Assembly: GCA_003598085.1 (NCBI GenBank)
Contig: QZKU01000023.1
Span: 1 to 14,280, forward strand
Length of the DNA: 14,280 nucleotides
Origin: Candidatus Abyssobacteria bacterium SURF_5
Lineage (GTDB): Bacteria > Abyssobacteria > SURF-5
Reading direction: 5' to 3'
Positions 6,200 through 14,235 of this stretch are shown piece by piece. How positions within the stretch are numbered: the first letter of the stretch is position 1; every line of letters begins with the position of its first letter. The translations under genes and the position numbers were made by a program. Under the pieces are notes generated by a model. It saw only the letters and a program-made list of their open reading frames with translations, ran no database searches and was not told where the DNA came from.

Positions 6200-7633
6200 T
6201 TAGTTGTTCTTGCTGGTGAAATCGCGCACGGGAGTAGGGACGAAGTCCGGCCACGGGTAGAGTTTTTCGAAAACGGCCGAAAGTCGAAGCACTCCTGCGT
6301 CGTCGTGTCTGCGCCCGACGATCTGGAGTCCGACAGGAAGATGATCCTCAGTGAAGCCGCACGGAACCGATGCCGCGGGCTGGCCCGTGAAATTGAACGG
6401 ATAGGTAAACGGCATCCACGCCAGCGGAGAGAGCCTCTGGCCGGCGACGGTTTCCGGCGCCATTTTCCCTGCCTGGAATGCGGCGACGGCGGTTGTCGGC
6501 GTCAGAAGGAAATCGTATTTTTCGAAGATTTTCTGCACCCTCTCATGAAAGACTTGTCGGCGGAAAGAGGCCTGCACGTACTCTTTCGCAGAGATATTCT
6601 TCCCCATCTCGACAAGCGTCACGAGGCGCGGGTCCATTTTTTCGCGGTTATCTTCGAGAGAATCGCCGATTGCCGCTTGAAAATCGGCCATCACAAAAAT
6701 GCTGAGCTCGGCTTCAGGGTTTTCCAAGGCGGGATTGATCTCTTCGACCCTGCATCCCGCGCGGCGAAAGAGTTTGGCGGCCTCGCCTGTGATTTTCAGG
6801 ATTTCCGGCTCGACCGTCGCGTAACCCAATGTAGGGCTCCACGCGATCTTCGTGCCCTTCACGGCGCCGCTCAGCGAGCGGGAGAAGGCACCGCTGATTG
6901 GCGGTAAAGAAGACCGGTCGCGCTCGTCGGGTCCGGCGATGATATCCATAACGAGTGCGGCATCGGCGACGGTTCGAGTGATGGGGCCGGTATGCGCAAG
7001 GGTTTCCCAGCCGGGGAACGATGGGTATCTGGGCACGCGCCCAAAGGAGGGCTTCAGGCCGAAGACGCCGCAGAGTGCACTGGGAATTCGGATCGAGCCG
7101 CCGCCGTCGCTTCCGAGCGCGATCGGGCACATGCCGGCCGCAACGGATGCGGCCGCGCCTCCGCTCGAGCCGCCGGGGGTTTTATCCGTGTTCCACGGAT
7201 TTCTCGTGATGCCGAACAGCGGGTTATCGGTTGCGGCTTTATAACCGAATTCCGGCGTATTCGTTTTTCCGATAATGACGGCGCCGGCCGCTCGCAAGCG
7301 AGCGACTGCGGGTTCATCCTCATCCGGAACGAAATTTTCGAAGAGTCTTGAGCCGCCGGTGGTGCGGACTCCTTTGGTGAAAATGAGGTCCTTGATCGAA
7401 ACGGGGACTCCAAGAAGTGGAGGAGCGTCCTGTTTCTTAAGGTAAGCTTTTTCGGCTTTTCGCGCCTGTTTGCGCGCTTCATCCGGGAGAAGCGTACAGA
7501 AGGCGTTCAGCTTCGGACCGTCCAACGTGATCCGTTGAAGAACGGCTTCCACGACTTCCACAGGCGAGAGTTTTCGCCGCCGATATGCCGAAAGCAGTTG
7601 TCTGGCGGTGAGACGGCACAAATCGTTTTCCAT
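6200..7633 (-). CDS. Amidase-signature family hydrolase
   Basis: A 477-residue amidase-signature enzyme with the complete Ser-cisSer-Lys triad: K81 (VSIKDLI), S156 in GGSSGG (154-159) and nucleophile S180 in GSDGGGSIRIP (174-184). The K-S-S spacing matches fatty acid amide hydrolase and bacterial amidases. The family hydrolyses a carboxamide to acid plus ammonia or amine. It lacks the membrane anchor of mammalian FAAH. It also has neither a GatB partner nearby nor the typical GatA context, so it is not the tRNA amidotransferase subunit. The ATG at 7633 has GGAGAAG seven bases upstream. It lies 45 bp downstream of an acyl-CoA synthetase, which would be expected to activate the acid released here. 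An N-acyl lipid, such as a ceramide-like or N-acylethanolamine compound, is a possible substrate but only by context. Confidence 0.92.
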   Translation of the reverse strand: MENDLCRLTARQLLSAYRRRKLSPVEVVEAVLQRITLDGPKLNAFCTLLPDEARKQARKAEKAYLKKQDAPPLLGVPVSIKDLIFTKGVRTTGGSRLFENFVPDEDEPAVARLRAAGAVIIGKTNTPEFGYKAATDNPLFGITRNPWNTDKTPGGSSGGAAASVAAGMCPIALGSDGGGSIRIPSALCGVFGLKPSFGRVPRYPSFPGWETLAHTGPITRTVADAALVMDIIAGPDERDRSSLPPISGAFSRSLSGAVKGTKIAWSPTLGYATVEPEILKITGEAAKLFRRAGCRVEEINPALENPEAELSIFVMADFQAAIGDSLEDNREKMDPRLVTLVEMGKNISAKEYVQASFRRQVFHERVQKIFEKYDFLLTPTTAVAAFQAGKMAPETVAGQRLSPLAWMPFTYPFNFTGQPAASVPCGFTEDHLPVGLQIVGRRHDDAGVLRLSAVFEKLYPWPDFVPTPVRDFTSKNN

Positions 7634-7678
7634 GGTTCGGCTTCTCCATTGAACACGGAATGCGTCCCCTTTGCGGTA

Positions 7679-9247
7679 TCAGTAAACCTGGCGATCCTGG
7701 CCCGCCCAATATTTCTCGCGGAGGACGCGTTTCAGAACTTTGCCGCTGGGGTTGCGCGGCAGAGAATCGACGAACTCGATGCTTTTCGGTTTTTTGTAGC
7801 TGGCAAGGTTGGCCTTGCAGTGATTGATCAATTCTTCTTCCGAGCACTGCATTGCCGGTTTCAGGACCACGAGCGCTTTCACGTTTTCGCCCCATTTCTC
7901 GTCGGGAACTCCGATGACGGCGGCCTCGAGCACGGCCGGATGCGCGAACAGGACGTCCTCGACCTCGCGCGGATAGATATTGGCGCCGCCGCTGATGATC
8001 ATGTCTTTCTTGCGGTCCACGATGTATATCCAGCCCTCGGAATCAACGGTGGCGAGGTCGCCCGTGTGGAGCCGGCCGTCGCGAAGCACCTGCGCGGTAG
8101 CCTCGGGCATTTTCCAATAGCCGGCCATGACGGTGTCGCCCTTGACGGTCAGTTCGCCGACTTCGCCCGGTTTAACGTCCTGCCCCTGCTCATTGAGCAC
8201 TCGCACATCGAGCTCCGGCAATCCCTTTCCGCAGGAGGTGAGGCGGCGCGTGCGTTCTTCGGGCCCCTCGAGAACGTGCTCGGTTTCCGGCAACAGGGTC
8301 ATGAGACCGCCTTCCGCGCATCCGAAGTCCTGGATGAAGATGGGGCCGATCTTTTCCATCGCCTTTCGCATGAGCTGGGGCGGCATGGGAGAGGCGCCGT
8401 ACGTAATCCGCTGGAGGCTGGAGAGGTCGAACTGGTCGAAGTCGGGGCAGTTGACGATAAAGTTGATCATGGCGGGCACGAGGTGGACGTCGGTGATCCG
8501 TTCGTTCTGTATGGTTTCGAGCACTTCGACCGGGTTGAAGTTGCGCAGGATGACGGTGGTGCTTCCCATGCACGAGCAAATCGAGTCCCACCCGCCGCCG
8601 CTGAGCGCGTAGAATGGAGTAACCACGAGCGAGCGCGTGGCTTCATCGATTGCGAAATTGGAGACCGCGAGATCTACGAGCGCGGTTACGCTACGATGGG
8701 TATGCATGGCGCCTTTGGGAAGGCCGGTGGTGCCGCTGGTATAGAGCAGCCATATCAAATCGTCGGCGGCAGGCAATGATGGCGGCGGAGCGGATGAAGC
8801 TGATGATATTAATTCCTCGTAATCGCGTAAGCCGGCGGCCGCGGTCTGGATGCCGATAAAATGTTTGGTGGAGGTAAGACGATTTTTAATCGACTCGATC
8901 AGCGAGGAGTACTCATCCGAGACAAGGAGGATTTTTGCTTCCGAATCGTTCAGGATGTATGCGATTTCGCGCGGGGAGAGCCGGTAATTGACCGGGACAA
9001 TCATGAAATTTCCGAGAGCAACCGCCCAGAAGAGCTCGCGGTATTGGTGGCAGTTCTGAGAGAGGATCGCGACGCGGTCGCCCTTGCGCGCGCCGAGGTT
9101 GTGCAGGGCGTTCACCAGCTGGCAGACGCGGGTGAGCAACTGCTCGAAGGTGAAGCTGTCACGCTCGTACTTGATGGCAAGCTTTGATGGATCTGATTCG
9201 CAGACGGATATGAGTCGTTCGGCGATGAGCGGTTTGCTGCGGTTCAT
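7679..9247 (-). CDS. AMP-forming acyl-CoA synthetase (ANL superfamily)
   Basis: A 522-residue class I adenylate-forming enzyme. Motifs in order: P-loop-like YTSGTTGLPKG (169-179), YGASPMPP (283-290), A5-like region FGCAEGG (308-314), HTGDLA (394-399), hinge VDRKKDMIISGG (410-421) and the catalytic lysine K503 in PSGK. It activates a carboxylic acid as acyl-AMP and transfers it to CoA. Length and motifs fit medium- or long-chain fatty acid and aromatic acid CoA ligases; the chain-length preference cannot be read by eye. The A5 motif is usually YGxTE; here Thr is Ala and Tyr is Phe, while the Glu is kept. A GGAGGAGGG ribosome site sits just before the ATG. It starts 14 bp after the flavoenzyme stop, clearly in the operon. 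Its likely substrates are acids produced by the amidase and perhaps by the AOR across the convergent gap (inference). Confidence 0.92.
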   Translation of the reverse strand: MNRSKPLIAERLISVCESDPSKLAIKYERDSFTFEQLLTRVCQLVNALHNLGARKGDRVAILSQNCHQYRELFWAVALGNFMIVPVNYRLSPREIAYILNDSEAKILLVSDEYSSLIESIKNRLTSTKHFIGIQTAAAGLRDYEELISSASSAPPPSLPAADDLIWLLYTSGTTGLPKGAMHTHRSVTALVDLAVSNFAIDEATRSLVVTPFYALSGGGWDSICSCMGSTTVILRNFNPVEVLETIQNERITDVHLVPAMINFIVNCPDFDQFDLSSLQRITYGASPMPPQLMRKAMEKIGPIFIQDFGCAEGGLMTLLPETEHVLEGPEERTRRLTSCGKGLPELDVRVLNEQGQDVKPGEVGELTVKGDTVMAGYWKMPEATAQVLRDGRLHTGDLATVDSEGWIYIVDRKKDMIISGGANIYPREVEDVLFAHPAVLEAAVIGVPDEKWGENVKALVVLKPAMQCSEEELINHCKANLASYKKPKSIEFVDSLPRNPSGKVLKRVLREKYWAGQDRQVY

Positions 9248-9261
9248 GAATCCCTCCTCCC

Positions 9262-10263
9262 CTACGCCGACAGTTTCGTCAAAATTTCATCCGCTTCGGC
9301 GACTATTTTATTTACGATATCAGCAGCGCTTGTCACTTCGTGGATCAGGACGGAAGATTGTCCGGCGGCGCAGGAGCCGATATCGATCTTGCCGTGCAGT
9401 CGCGCCGCCTCGTAGATGTTTTCGCCGATGTACTCGCTGATCTTCTGAATCTGGATCGGGAACGGCTCGATTTCGGCCTCGCGCGTTTCCCATTCGGAGC
9501 TTGTCCTGTTCTTGATGACGCGGCACGGTTTTCCGGTGAAACAGCGCGTGCGGACGGTGCCTTCGTCGTCGATCTCGGCGATCTTGTTCTTATAGTTCAT
9601 GTGTGCGTAGGCTTCTTTGCTGGCGACAAAGCGGGTGCCCATCCAGACTCCGACGGCGCCGAGCGCGAGCGCGGCGACGAGTCCGCGTCCATCCGCGATT
9701 CCTCCGGCGGCAACGACGGGTTGTTTGACACAATCGACGACAGCCGGCACGAGCGCAAGCGTGCCAACCCTGCCGGTATGCCCGCCGCCATCGTATCCTT
9801 GCGCGACGACGATATCGACTCCGCCGGCGGCCACGCGTTTCGCGTTTTTCGTATTGCCGACAAGCGAGATGACCTTGATACCCAGCTCGTGCGCCTGTGG
9901 AACGACGGGGGCGGGATTGCCCAATCCTGAAGCGAGGATGGGTACGCCTTCCTCAAAGACGATATCGATCTGCCTTCTCACCTCATCGGTGAACTCTTCT
10001 ACGCGCGGGTCTGCGGAAGGCCGGCCGTAGGTCGCGAAAAGGATGTCGACACCGAACGGTTTATCCGTGCGGTCTTTCACCTGGCGGATCGCATCGCGAA
10101 GCTCATCAAGTGTCAGGAAAGCGGCGCCGATGACTCCGAGCCCCCCGGCCGCGGAGACGGCTGCAGCGAGTTCGGCGCGCGCGACGAATCCCATTCCCGC
10201 CTGGACAATCGGTTTCTCGATGCCAAGATGTTTGCAGAGGGTGGTGTTGAGTGCCGGATGCAT
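9262..10263 (-). CDS. Nitronate monooxygenase / FabK-like FMN flavoprotein
   Basis: A 333-residue TIM-barrel flavoprotein of the 2-nitropropane dioxygenase/nitronate monooxygenase family, which also contains the enoyl-ACP reductase FabK. Visible motifs: PIVQAGMG (18-25) at the first strand, GGGHTG (159-164), the FMN-phosphate segment AAGGIADGRG (185-194) and MGTRF (208-212). It is soluble with no signal peptide. Nitronate monooxygenases need oxygen and oxidise alkyl nitronates; FabK-type members reduce trans-2-enoyl thioesters with NAD(P)H. In an operon with acyl-CoA synthetase, crotonase and SDR genes, an enoyl thioester reductase or related flavin reductase role looks more plausible than nitronate detoxification, but this is inference. 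GGAGG lies just before the ATG at 10263. It is 35 bp downstream of the crotonase and 14 bp upstream of the acyl-CoA synthetase. Confidence 0.85.
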   Translation of the reverse strand: MHPALNTTLCKHLGIEKPIVQAGMGFVARAELAAAVSAAGGLGVIGAAFLTLDELRDAIRQVKDRTDKPFGVDILFATYGRPSADPRVEEFTDEVRRQIDIVFEEGVPILASGLGNPAPVVPQAHELGIKVISLVGNTKNAKRVAAGGVDIVVAQGYDGGGHTGRVGTLALVPAVVDCVKQPVVAAGGIADGRGLVAALALGAVGVWMGTRFVASKEAYAHMNYKNKIAEIDDEGTVRTRCFTGKPCRVIKNRTSSEWETREAEIEPFPIQIQKISEYIGENIYEAARLHGKIDIGSCAAGQSSVLIHEVTSAADIVNKIVAEADEILTKLSA

Positions 10264-10298
10264 GTTGAACCTCCGTTTCGAAGGAATCAGAGTTCTTC

Positions 10299-11087
10299 CT
10301 ATTTTCCCTTGAACACCGGTTTGCGGCGCTCGATGAAAGCGGTAATCCCTTCGATCACGTCTTCACTCGAAAGGCATTTTCCCATATGTTCGCGCAGGTC
10401 GGAGAAATCTATTTTTTGCTCATAGGCGAAGCATCGGGAAAGCGTTTTCTTCATTCCTTCCAGCGAGAGAGGGGCGTTGGCGGCGATTTCACCGGCGACA
10501 GCCTGTACCCGCTCCTGCAGTTGGGCAAGCGGGACGACCTCGTTGACCATTCCCATCTGCTTCGCTTCGGCGGCAGACACCATTCTGCCGGTGTAAAGCA
10601 TTTCGCGGGCGTAGGTGACGCCGACAGCGTTCACGAGCCGTTGCGCGAGCGGGAACGGCACGAGCAGTCCGATTTTGGCGAGCGGCATGGCGAATTTGGC
10701 GGTATCGGCGGCAATGAGGATATCGCAATGGAGCGCGAGTTCGCATCCGCCCGCGATTGCATATCCGTTTACCATGGCGATGACAGGGTAGCGGAACTCG
10801 GTGATGCTGTGCATCGCCTCCTCGATGCCGATATCCTCCCAGGAGGACGGGTCGGTGATCGATCTTCCTGTGGAGGCCAATTCGGCGAGGTCGATGCCGG
10901 ATGAAAACGATTTTTCGCCAGCGCCCCTGATGATGACGGCGTGAATGTGATTCTTATGGTTCAAGCTTCGCATGAGGGCGGTGAATTCTTTCCACATGGC
11001 AAGGGTGAACGAGTTGCGGCGATCGGGGCGGTTGATGGTAATCGTGCAGATTGAGTCGCGTTCTTCAACAAGGAAATTGCTCGACAT
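10299..11087 (-). CDS. Enoyl-CoA hydratase/isomerase (crotonase) family protein
   Basis: A 262-residue crotonase-fold protein and first gene of the minus-strand operon. The CoA-binding and oxyanion-hole segments are present: FSSGIDLAEL (61-70) and AIAGGCELALHCDI (110-123). Of the two glutamates that catalyse hydration in classical enoyl-CoA hydratases, the first is E116 in GGCEL. The second, normally in the PEI motif 20 residues later, is Leu136 (FAMPLAKIGL). This suggests an isomerase, a hydrolase or another crotonase reaction, or a hydratase using a different base. The start is the ATG at 11087, preceded by GGAGGAGG; an upstream in-frame TTG at 11099 would place the ribosome site inside the gene. 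The downstream neighbours are a FabK-like flavoenzyme and an acyl-CoA synthetase, so the substrate is very probably an acyl-CoA. Confidence 0.9.
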   Translation of the reverse strand: MSSNFLVEERDSICTITINRPDRRNSFTLAMWKEFTALMRSLNHKNHIHAVIIRGAGEKSFSSGIDLAELASTGRSITDPSSWEDIGIEEAMHSITEFRYPVIAMVNGYAIAGGCELALHCDILIAADTAKFAMPLAKIGLLVPFPLAQRLVNAVGVTYAREMLYTGRMVSAAEAKQMGMVNEVVPLAQLQERVQAVAGEIAANAPLSLEGMKKTLSRCFAYEQKIDFSDLREHMGKCLSSEDVIEGITAFIERRKPVFKGK

Positions 11088-11145
11088 AGCCTCCTCCAAG
11101 GAAATTTCTCTGAAAGGACTTTATGATGCCGGAGCGGCGGCGATT

Positions 11146-11174
11146 ACTTTATCATAATCCAAATCAGCAGACAA
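11146..11174 (-). promoter_or_regulatory. Possible promoter of the six-gene minus-strand operon
   Basis: Read on the minus strand: TTGTCT (11174-11169), a 17-bp spacer and TAAAGT (11151-11146), about 59 bp before the crotonase ATG. The -10 element is a weak match, so this is a tentative call. No other better pair is visible between 11088 and 11240 on this strand. Confidence 0.3.
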
Positions 11175-11241
11175 GGCGGAAATTAGTGCGACCTTTTTAT
11201 AAGTTGTCGCCGGTTTGCGGTACAGCGGGATAGGACAAGAT

Positions 11242-11259
11242 GCAGGCTGGGAAGCCTGC
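11242..11259. repeat. REP-like hairpin (GCAGGCT / AGCCTGC)
   Basis: A perfect 7-bp inverted repeat (11242-11248 with 11253-11259) with a GGGA loop, followed by GCTACG. The form GCAGGCTggaaAGCCTGCGCTACG is, from general knowledge, a widespread dispersed intergenic repeat in environmental bacterial genomes. It sits between the divergent crotonase operon and the DUF62 gene. It is unrelated in sequence to the hairpin at 146-166. Confidence 0.5.
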
Positions 11260-11289
11260 GCTACGTCGGGCACCTGAGCCGGTCCTTTC

Positions 11290-11318
11290 TTGACATGTCC
11301 CGCCGGGTGCTATAGCAT
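11290..11318 (+). promoter_or_regulatory. Sigma70-type promoter of the DUF62 lipoprotein gene
   Basis: A perfect TTGACA (11290-11295) followed after 17 bp by TAGCAT (11313-11318), or after 15 bp by TATAGC (11311-11316). Transcription would begin around 11325, leaving a short leader before the ATG at 11361. If so, the alternative ATG at 11337 would have almost no room for a ribosome site. Confidence 0.5.
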
Positions 11319-11360
11319 AGTGGCGCTTCGGGGAAAATGGATGGGGAAAGGGAAGCCGAG

Positions 11361-12284
11361 ATGAAATTTTTCAATTGGATGTGCCTCTTCGTGTTCGGGC
11401 TAATGATTGCCGGCTGTGCGCGAATGGCGGCGGACAGAGTCGAAAGACAGCCGCTGATTGTTCTGCTGACAGATTTTGGAGAACGAGACCATTATGTCGG
11501 CGCGTTAAAGGGGGCTATTTACAGCGCAAATGCGGACGCGCGCATAGAGAATATAACTCACCAGGTGGAGAAGTACGATATTTGGGGAGGAGCTTATACG
11601 CTTGCGGAAGCGGCAAGGGAATATCCGGGCGGCACAATCTTTGTGGCGGTTGTGGACCCGGGAGTCGGCTCCGAGCGCAAGGGTATCACAGTATTGACGG
11701 AGAACAAGAAGATTTTTGTCGGGCCGGACAACGGGATTCTTTCGATTGCGGGAAACGACGCCGGCGTCGTCGAGATACGCGAGATAACAAATGGTGCACT
11801 CATGCATCCCGGTGAGATTTCGAGCACCTTCCACGCGCGCGACATTTTCGGGCCTGTGGCCGGACATCTGGCGACAGGAGTTCCATTCGAATCCGTAGGG
11901 CCGCCGCTATCGGGTATGGAAGAGCTGAGTGCACCGAAAGCCGTATTGAAAGAAGAAGCAGTCCGAGGAGCTATCCTTCACGTTGATAACTATGGGAACA
12001 TCATCACGAATATTCCGATTCGATTTGTTGAAGCGTTGGGAGTTCAACCTGGTTTTTGCGCCATACTCACCATTGGCGAAGATTGTTTTTCTGCGAGATT
12101 CGTTCGCACGTACAGCGATGTTGCGGAAGGAGATTTTCTGTTCCTCAACAACAGAGGTTCAGTTGAGATCGCGATCAATCAGGGAGATCTCGGGAGCAGG
12201 GCTCGCGCGGAGCGCGGGATGGAAGTAATCCTGGCCCCGCTTCATACGGAGGAATCGTTGCCATTACCGATGGGCTGCAACTGA
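11361..12284 (+). CDS. SAM hydroxide adenosyltransferase (DUF62 family), predicted lipoprotein
   Basis: A 307-residue protein of the chlorinase/fluorinase-like DUF62 family, which splits S-adenosylmethionine with water to adenosine and methionine. Motifs: TDFG (37-40), YVGALKG (45-51), VDPGVGSER (98-106), GPDNG (121-125), FHARDIFGP (157-165) and DNYGNIITN (209-217). The Asp-Arg-His triad of the hydroxide adenosyltransferases fits D99, R106 and H158 with the spacing known from the archaeal enzyme (68, 75, 127). The N-terminus is a lipoprotein signal: Lys2, a hydrophobic stretch (3-17) and lipobox IAGC with Cys19. That predicts export and lipid anchoring, which is odd for an enzyme whose substrate is cytoplasmic. 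I chose the ATG at 11361 because it gives a normal signal peptide and has GGGAAG upstream; the ATG at 11337 adds an acidic 8-residue extension. It is monocistronic and convergent with the RHS gene. Confidence 0.88.
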   Translation: MKFFNWMCLFVFGLMIAGCARMAADRVERQPLIVLLTDFGERDHYVGALKGAIYSANADARIENITHQVEKYDIWGGAYTLAEAAREYPGGTIFVAVVDPGVGSERKGITVLTENKKIFVGPDNGILSIAGNDAGVVEIREITNGALMHPGEISSTFHARDIFGPVAGHLATGVPFESVGPPLSGMEELSAPKAVLKEEAVRGAILHVDNYGNIITNIPIRFVEALGVQPGFCAILTIGEDCFSARFVRTYSDVAEGDFLFLNNRGSVEIAINQGDLGSRARAERGMEVILAPLHTEESLPLPMGCN

Positions 12285-12322
12285 GGGGAGGGTTGGCAGG
12301 CGCTCAACCGGCAACTGCGGAA

Positions 12323-14224
12323 TCACGATAGCGCATATTCCAGCAGGCTGCGGGGGCCCTGGATATCTATCAGGCGATCGCGCGAGTCGTAGGTGGCTGT
12401 TATCGTGCGCCCATCAGGAAGAATCACCTTGATGAGGTTTCCAAAGGAATCGTATTCATACGTGGTAATGGAAGACACGCCGCCGTTTTCGTACTGAACC
12501 ACTTTCCAGAGGAAGTCCCCTCTCCTGTAAACAAACTGTGTTTTCTTCCCGTCGTATCCGATCTTGTTGATTGCGTAGCATGCGTTTGGATAAAACTTGT
12601 CGGGCGCATCGTACTCATAGGATTCCGTCCGGGTCTCACCGTTCGGCTCGATCATGACGACTTTGGTTACACGACCCAGCCAATCATAAGCAACCTGCGC
12701 CTTTTTTTCCTTATCACCTTTTTTCTCGACAAGTTGGACGATTCGACCCGCGCCGTCATAGAGAAATCCAGTTTCGTGTCCAGCTCCGCCAGTTATCTTC
12801 TGAACCAACCCATGTTCGTCATGAGACACCCGCCACTCTTCCGGACTGGGGGTTCCGTCTTCACTCTCTGCAAGGAAGCCCTTGATATCCGGGAGTCGTC
12901 CCAGGGCTTCGGCTTCTTTGACTCGAAAAAGTTCTTCGATTTTATCGAGAGCATCCGCAGGAATTTCCAGCAGGTTGTCATTTTGATCCACGATACTTGT
13001 TGGTTTGGCAGGATTATCGGGGTCGTTGTAGGAAATCTTTAATTGGAGAGTATCCGGGGTTTCGCCTTCCGTTTCGGTCGTTCCAACGGAAACGCCGGTC
13101 ACATTGAATTTTTCGTCGAACTCCACGACCTTCCTGAAAACGGAGGATTGCGAAGAGTCGATTTCCGTTTTTTCCACGGTGAATTGACCACCCTTTGTGA
13201 TGTACTTATACTTCTCGATCTCGCCCGAATCCGGGTACTCTCTTCTCACGATATGTCCCGTGTTGTTATAGGTGACGACTTCAATAAACATCTCAGTCCC
13301 GCGACAGCGGGCCATCACCGTCTGGTGTTCTTCCGGCTTGTACTGGTTGATGTATTTGTAAAGCGGTCCCTGCCCGTTATTATCGCCATACGTAAGAATG
13401 CATCTCCCGTTCTGATCGTATTCATAAGACATCGAGAAACCATGCTCGTCCTGCAAGCGCGTCAGGTTATGAGGATCGTTAGGGTCCTGATAATAATAAC
13501 GGCGGGTGTAGATGACATCGGGGCTGACCGGGTGTGAGACCTGCGTCAGGTTGCCGATCTCATCGTAGCCGTAACGGATGGGGCGGTCGGGCGGTCTGCC
13601 CGGTTCAAAGATCTCTGTTACGCGCCCGTCGGAGTATGAGAGGCGGATAACGCGCCCGTGCGGATCGATGATCTGCGTCGGCAATGAGCCGTCATCGGGC
13701 ACAAACTTGATGGAGCGCCCATCCTTATATTCAATCGCGGACACATGGACTGGAACGTGCGGCTCCTTCCAAAATGCATCCGGGAAGATGAATTTTGTTC
13801 CGTCTTTCGCGATGCAGATCATCCTGTACAATGGATGCGGCTCGCCGGGATTGATAAGCTCGCGAGTAAGCGTGTATGTATTCCATGGGCCGGGCTGGAA
13901 TTCCTTCTTGCCAGGAAAAAATGCGAAAAAATTGAGCTTGCCTTCCTGGTTCATGAACTCGAACATCTCGTCGCTCCGCTTCGTGAGCGTGAAGTTGTAA
14001 CTGTGAGTCCACCCGTATCCAAAGGGTCCGTCATACTCGGCGACACTGTAGTACTCGCGGGAAAAAACCATGTAATCGTAGGTCCCCCCGAGCACGAAGT
14101 CCACCTGCGGGAAAGTGTGCACATGTCCATAAACAATGTTGAAAGGGTCGCCGGCGCATTCCGGTTCTTCCGCTGCCGAGGCCTTCTTACTCATTTTGGA
14201 CACTTTGGGCTTGGGTTTGGTCAA
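12323..14224 (-). CDS. RHS/YD-repeat protein, possibly 5'-partial
   Basis: At least 633 residues. A DUF6531-like N-terminal region (about 24-80) contains GDPFNIVYGHV, VDFVLGG, FSREYY and GPFGYGWTHSYNF, the typical opening of RHS proteins. YD repeats follow at about 195-275 (for example YGYDEIGNLTQV, YEYDQNGRC) and about 485-620 (FLYDGAGRI, AYDWLGRV, YEYDSFGNLIKV, TYDSRDRL). An acidic, helix-prone insertion (about 415-460) separates them. RHS repeats build a beta-cage that encloses a C-terminal toxin or cargo. Here the protein stops right after the last repeat, with no PxxxxDPxGL core end and no toxin domain. No signal peptide is visible; the N-terminus is Lys-rich. The start is uncertain: TTG at 14224 and ATG at 14194 both lack a good ribosome site, and the frame is open to the window edge. 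It converges on the DUF62 gene with a 38-bp gap. Function unknown. Confidence 0.82.
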   Translation of the reverse strand: MTKPKPKVSKMSKKASAAEEPECAGDPFNIVYGHVHTFPQVDFVLGGTYDYMVFSREYYSVAEYDGPFGYGWTHSYNFTLTKRSDEMFEFMNQEGKLNFFAFFPGKKEFQPGPWNTYTLTRELINPGEPHPLYRMICIAKDGTKFIFPDAFWKEPHVPVHVSAIEYKDGRSIKFVPDDGSLPTQIIDPHGRVIRLSYSDGRVTEIFEPGRPPDRPIRYGYDEIGNLTQVSHPVSPDVIYTRRYYYQDPNDPHNLTRLQDEHGFSMSYEYDQNGRCILTYGDNNGQGPLYKYINQYKPEEHQTVMARCRGTEMFIEVVTYNNTGHIVRREYPDSGEIEKYKYITKGGQFTVEKTEIDSSQSSVFRKVVEFDEKFNVTGVSVGTTETEGETPDTLQLKISYNDPDNPAKPTSIVDQNDNLLEIPADALDKIEELFRVKEAEALGRLPDIKGFLAESEDGTPSPEEWRVSHDEHGLVQKITGGAGHETGFLYDGAGRIVQLVEKKGDKEKKAQVAYDWLGRVTKVVMIEPNGETRTESYEYDAPDKFYPNACYAINKIGYDGKKTQFVYRRGDFLWKVVQYENGGVSSITTYEYDSFGNLIKVILPDGRTITATYDSRDRLIDIQGPRSLLEYALS

Positions 14225-14235
14225 AAATCTGCAAA

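Noticed and set aside
6200-7633. GatA subunit of glutamyl-tRNA amidotransferase
   Set aside because: There is no gatB or gatC next to it, and the neighbours are lipid and CoA enzymes, so a general amidase is the better call.
7535-8779. A 414-codon open frame on the plus strand
   Set aside because: It is antisense to the amidase and acyl-CoA synthetase genes, shows no family motif, and arises from the GC-rich codon use of the real genes. The same applies to 5345-6178 on the plus strand and 1767-2420 on the minus strand.
12291-12309. GGTTG/CAACC hairpin between the convergent DUF62 and RHS genes as a bidirectional terminator
   Set aside because: It is only a 5-bp stem with a 9-nt loop and no T-tract on either strand.
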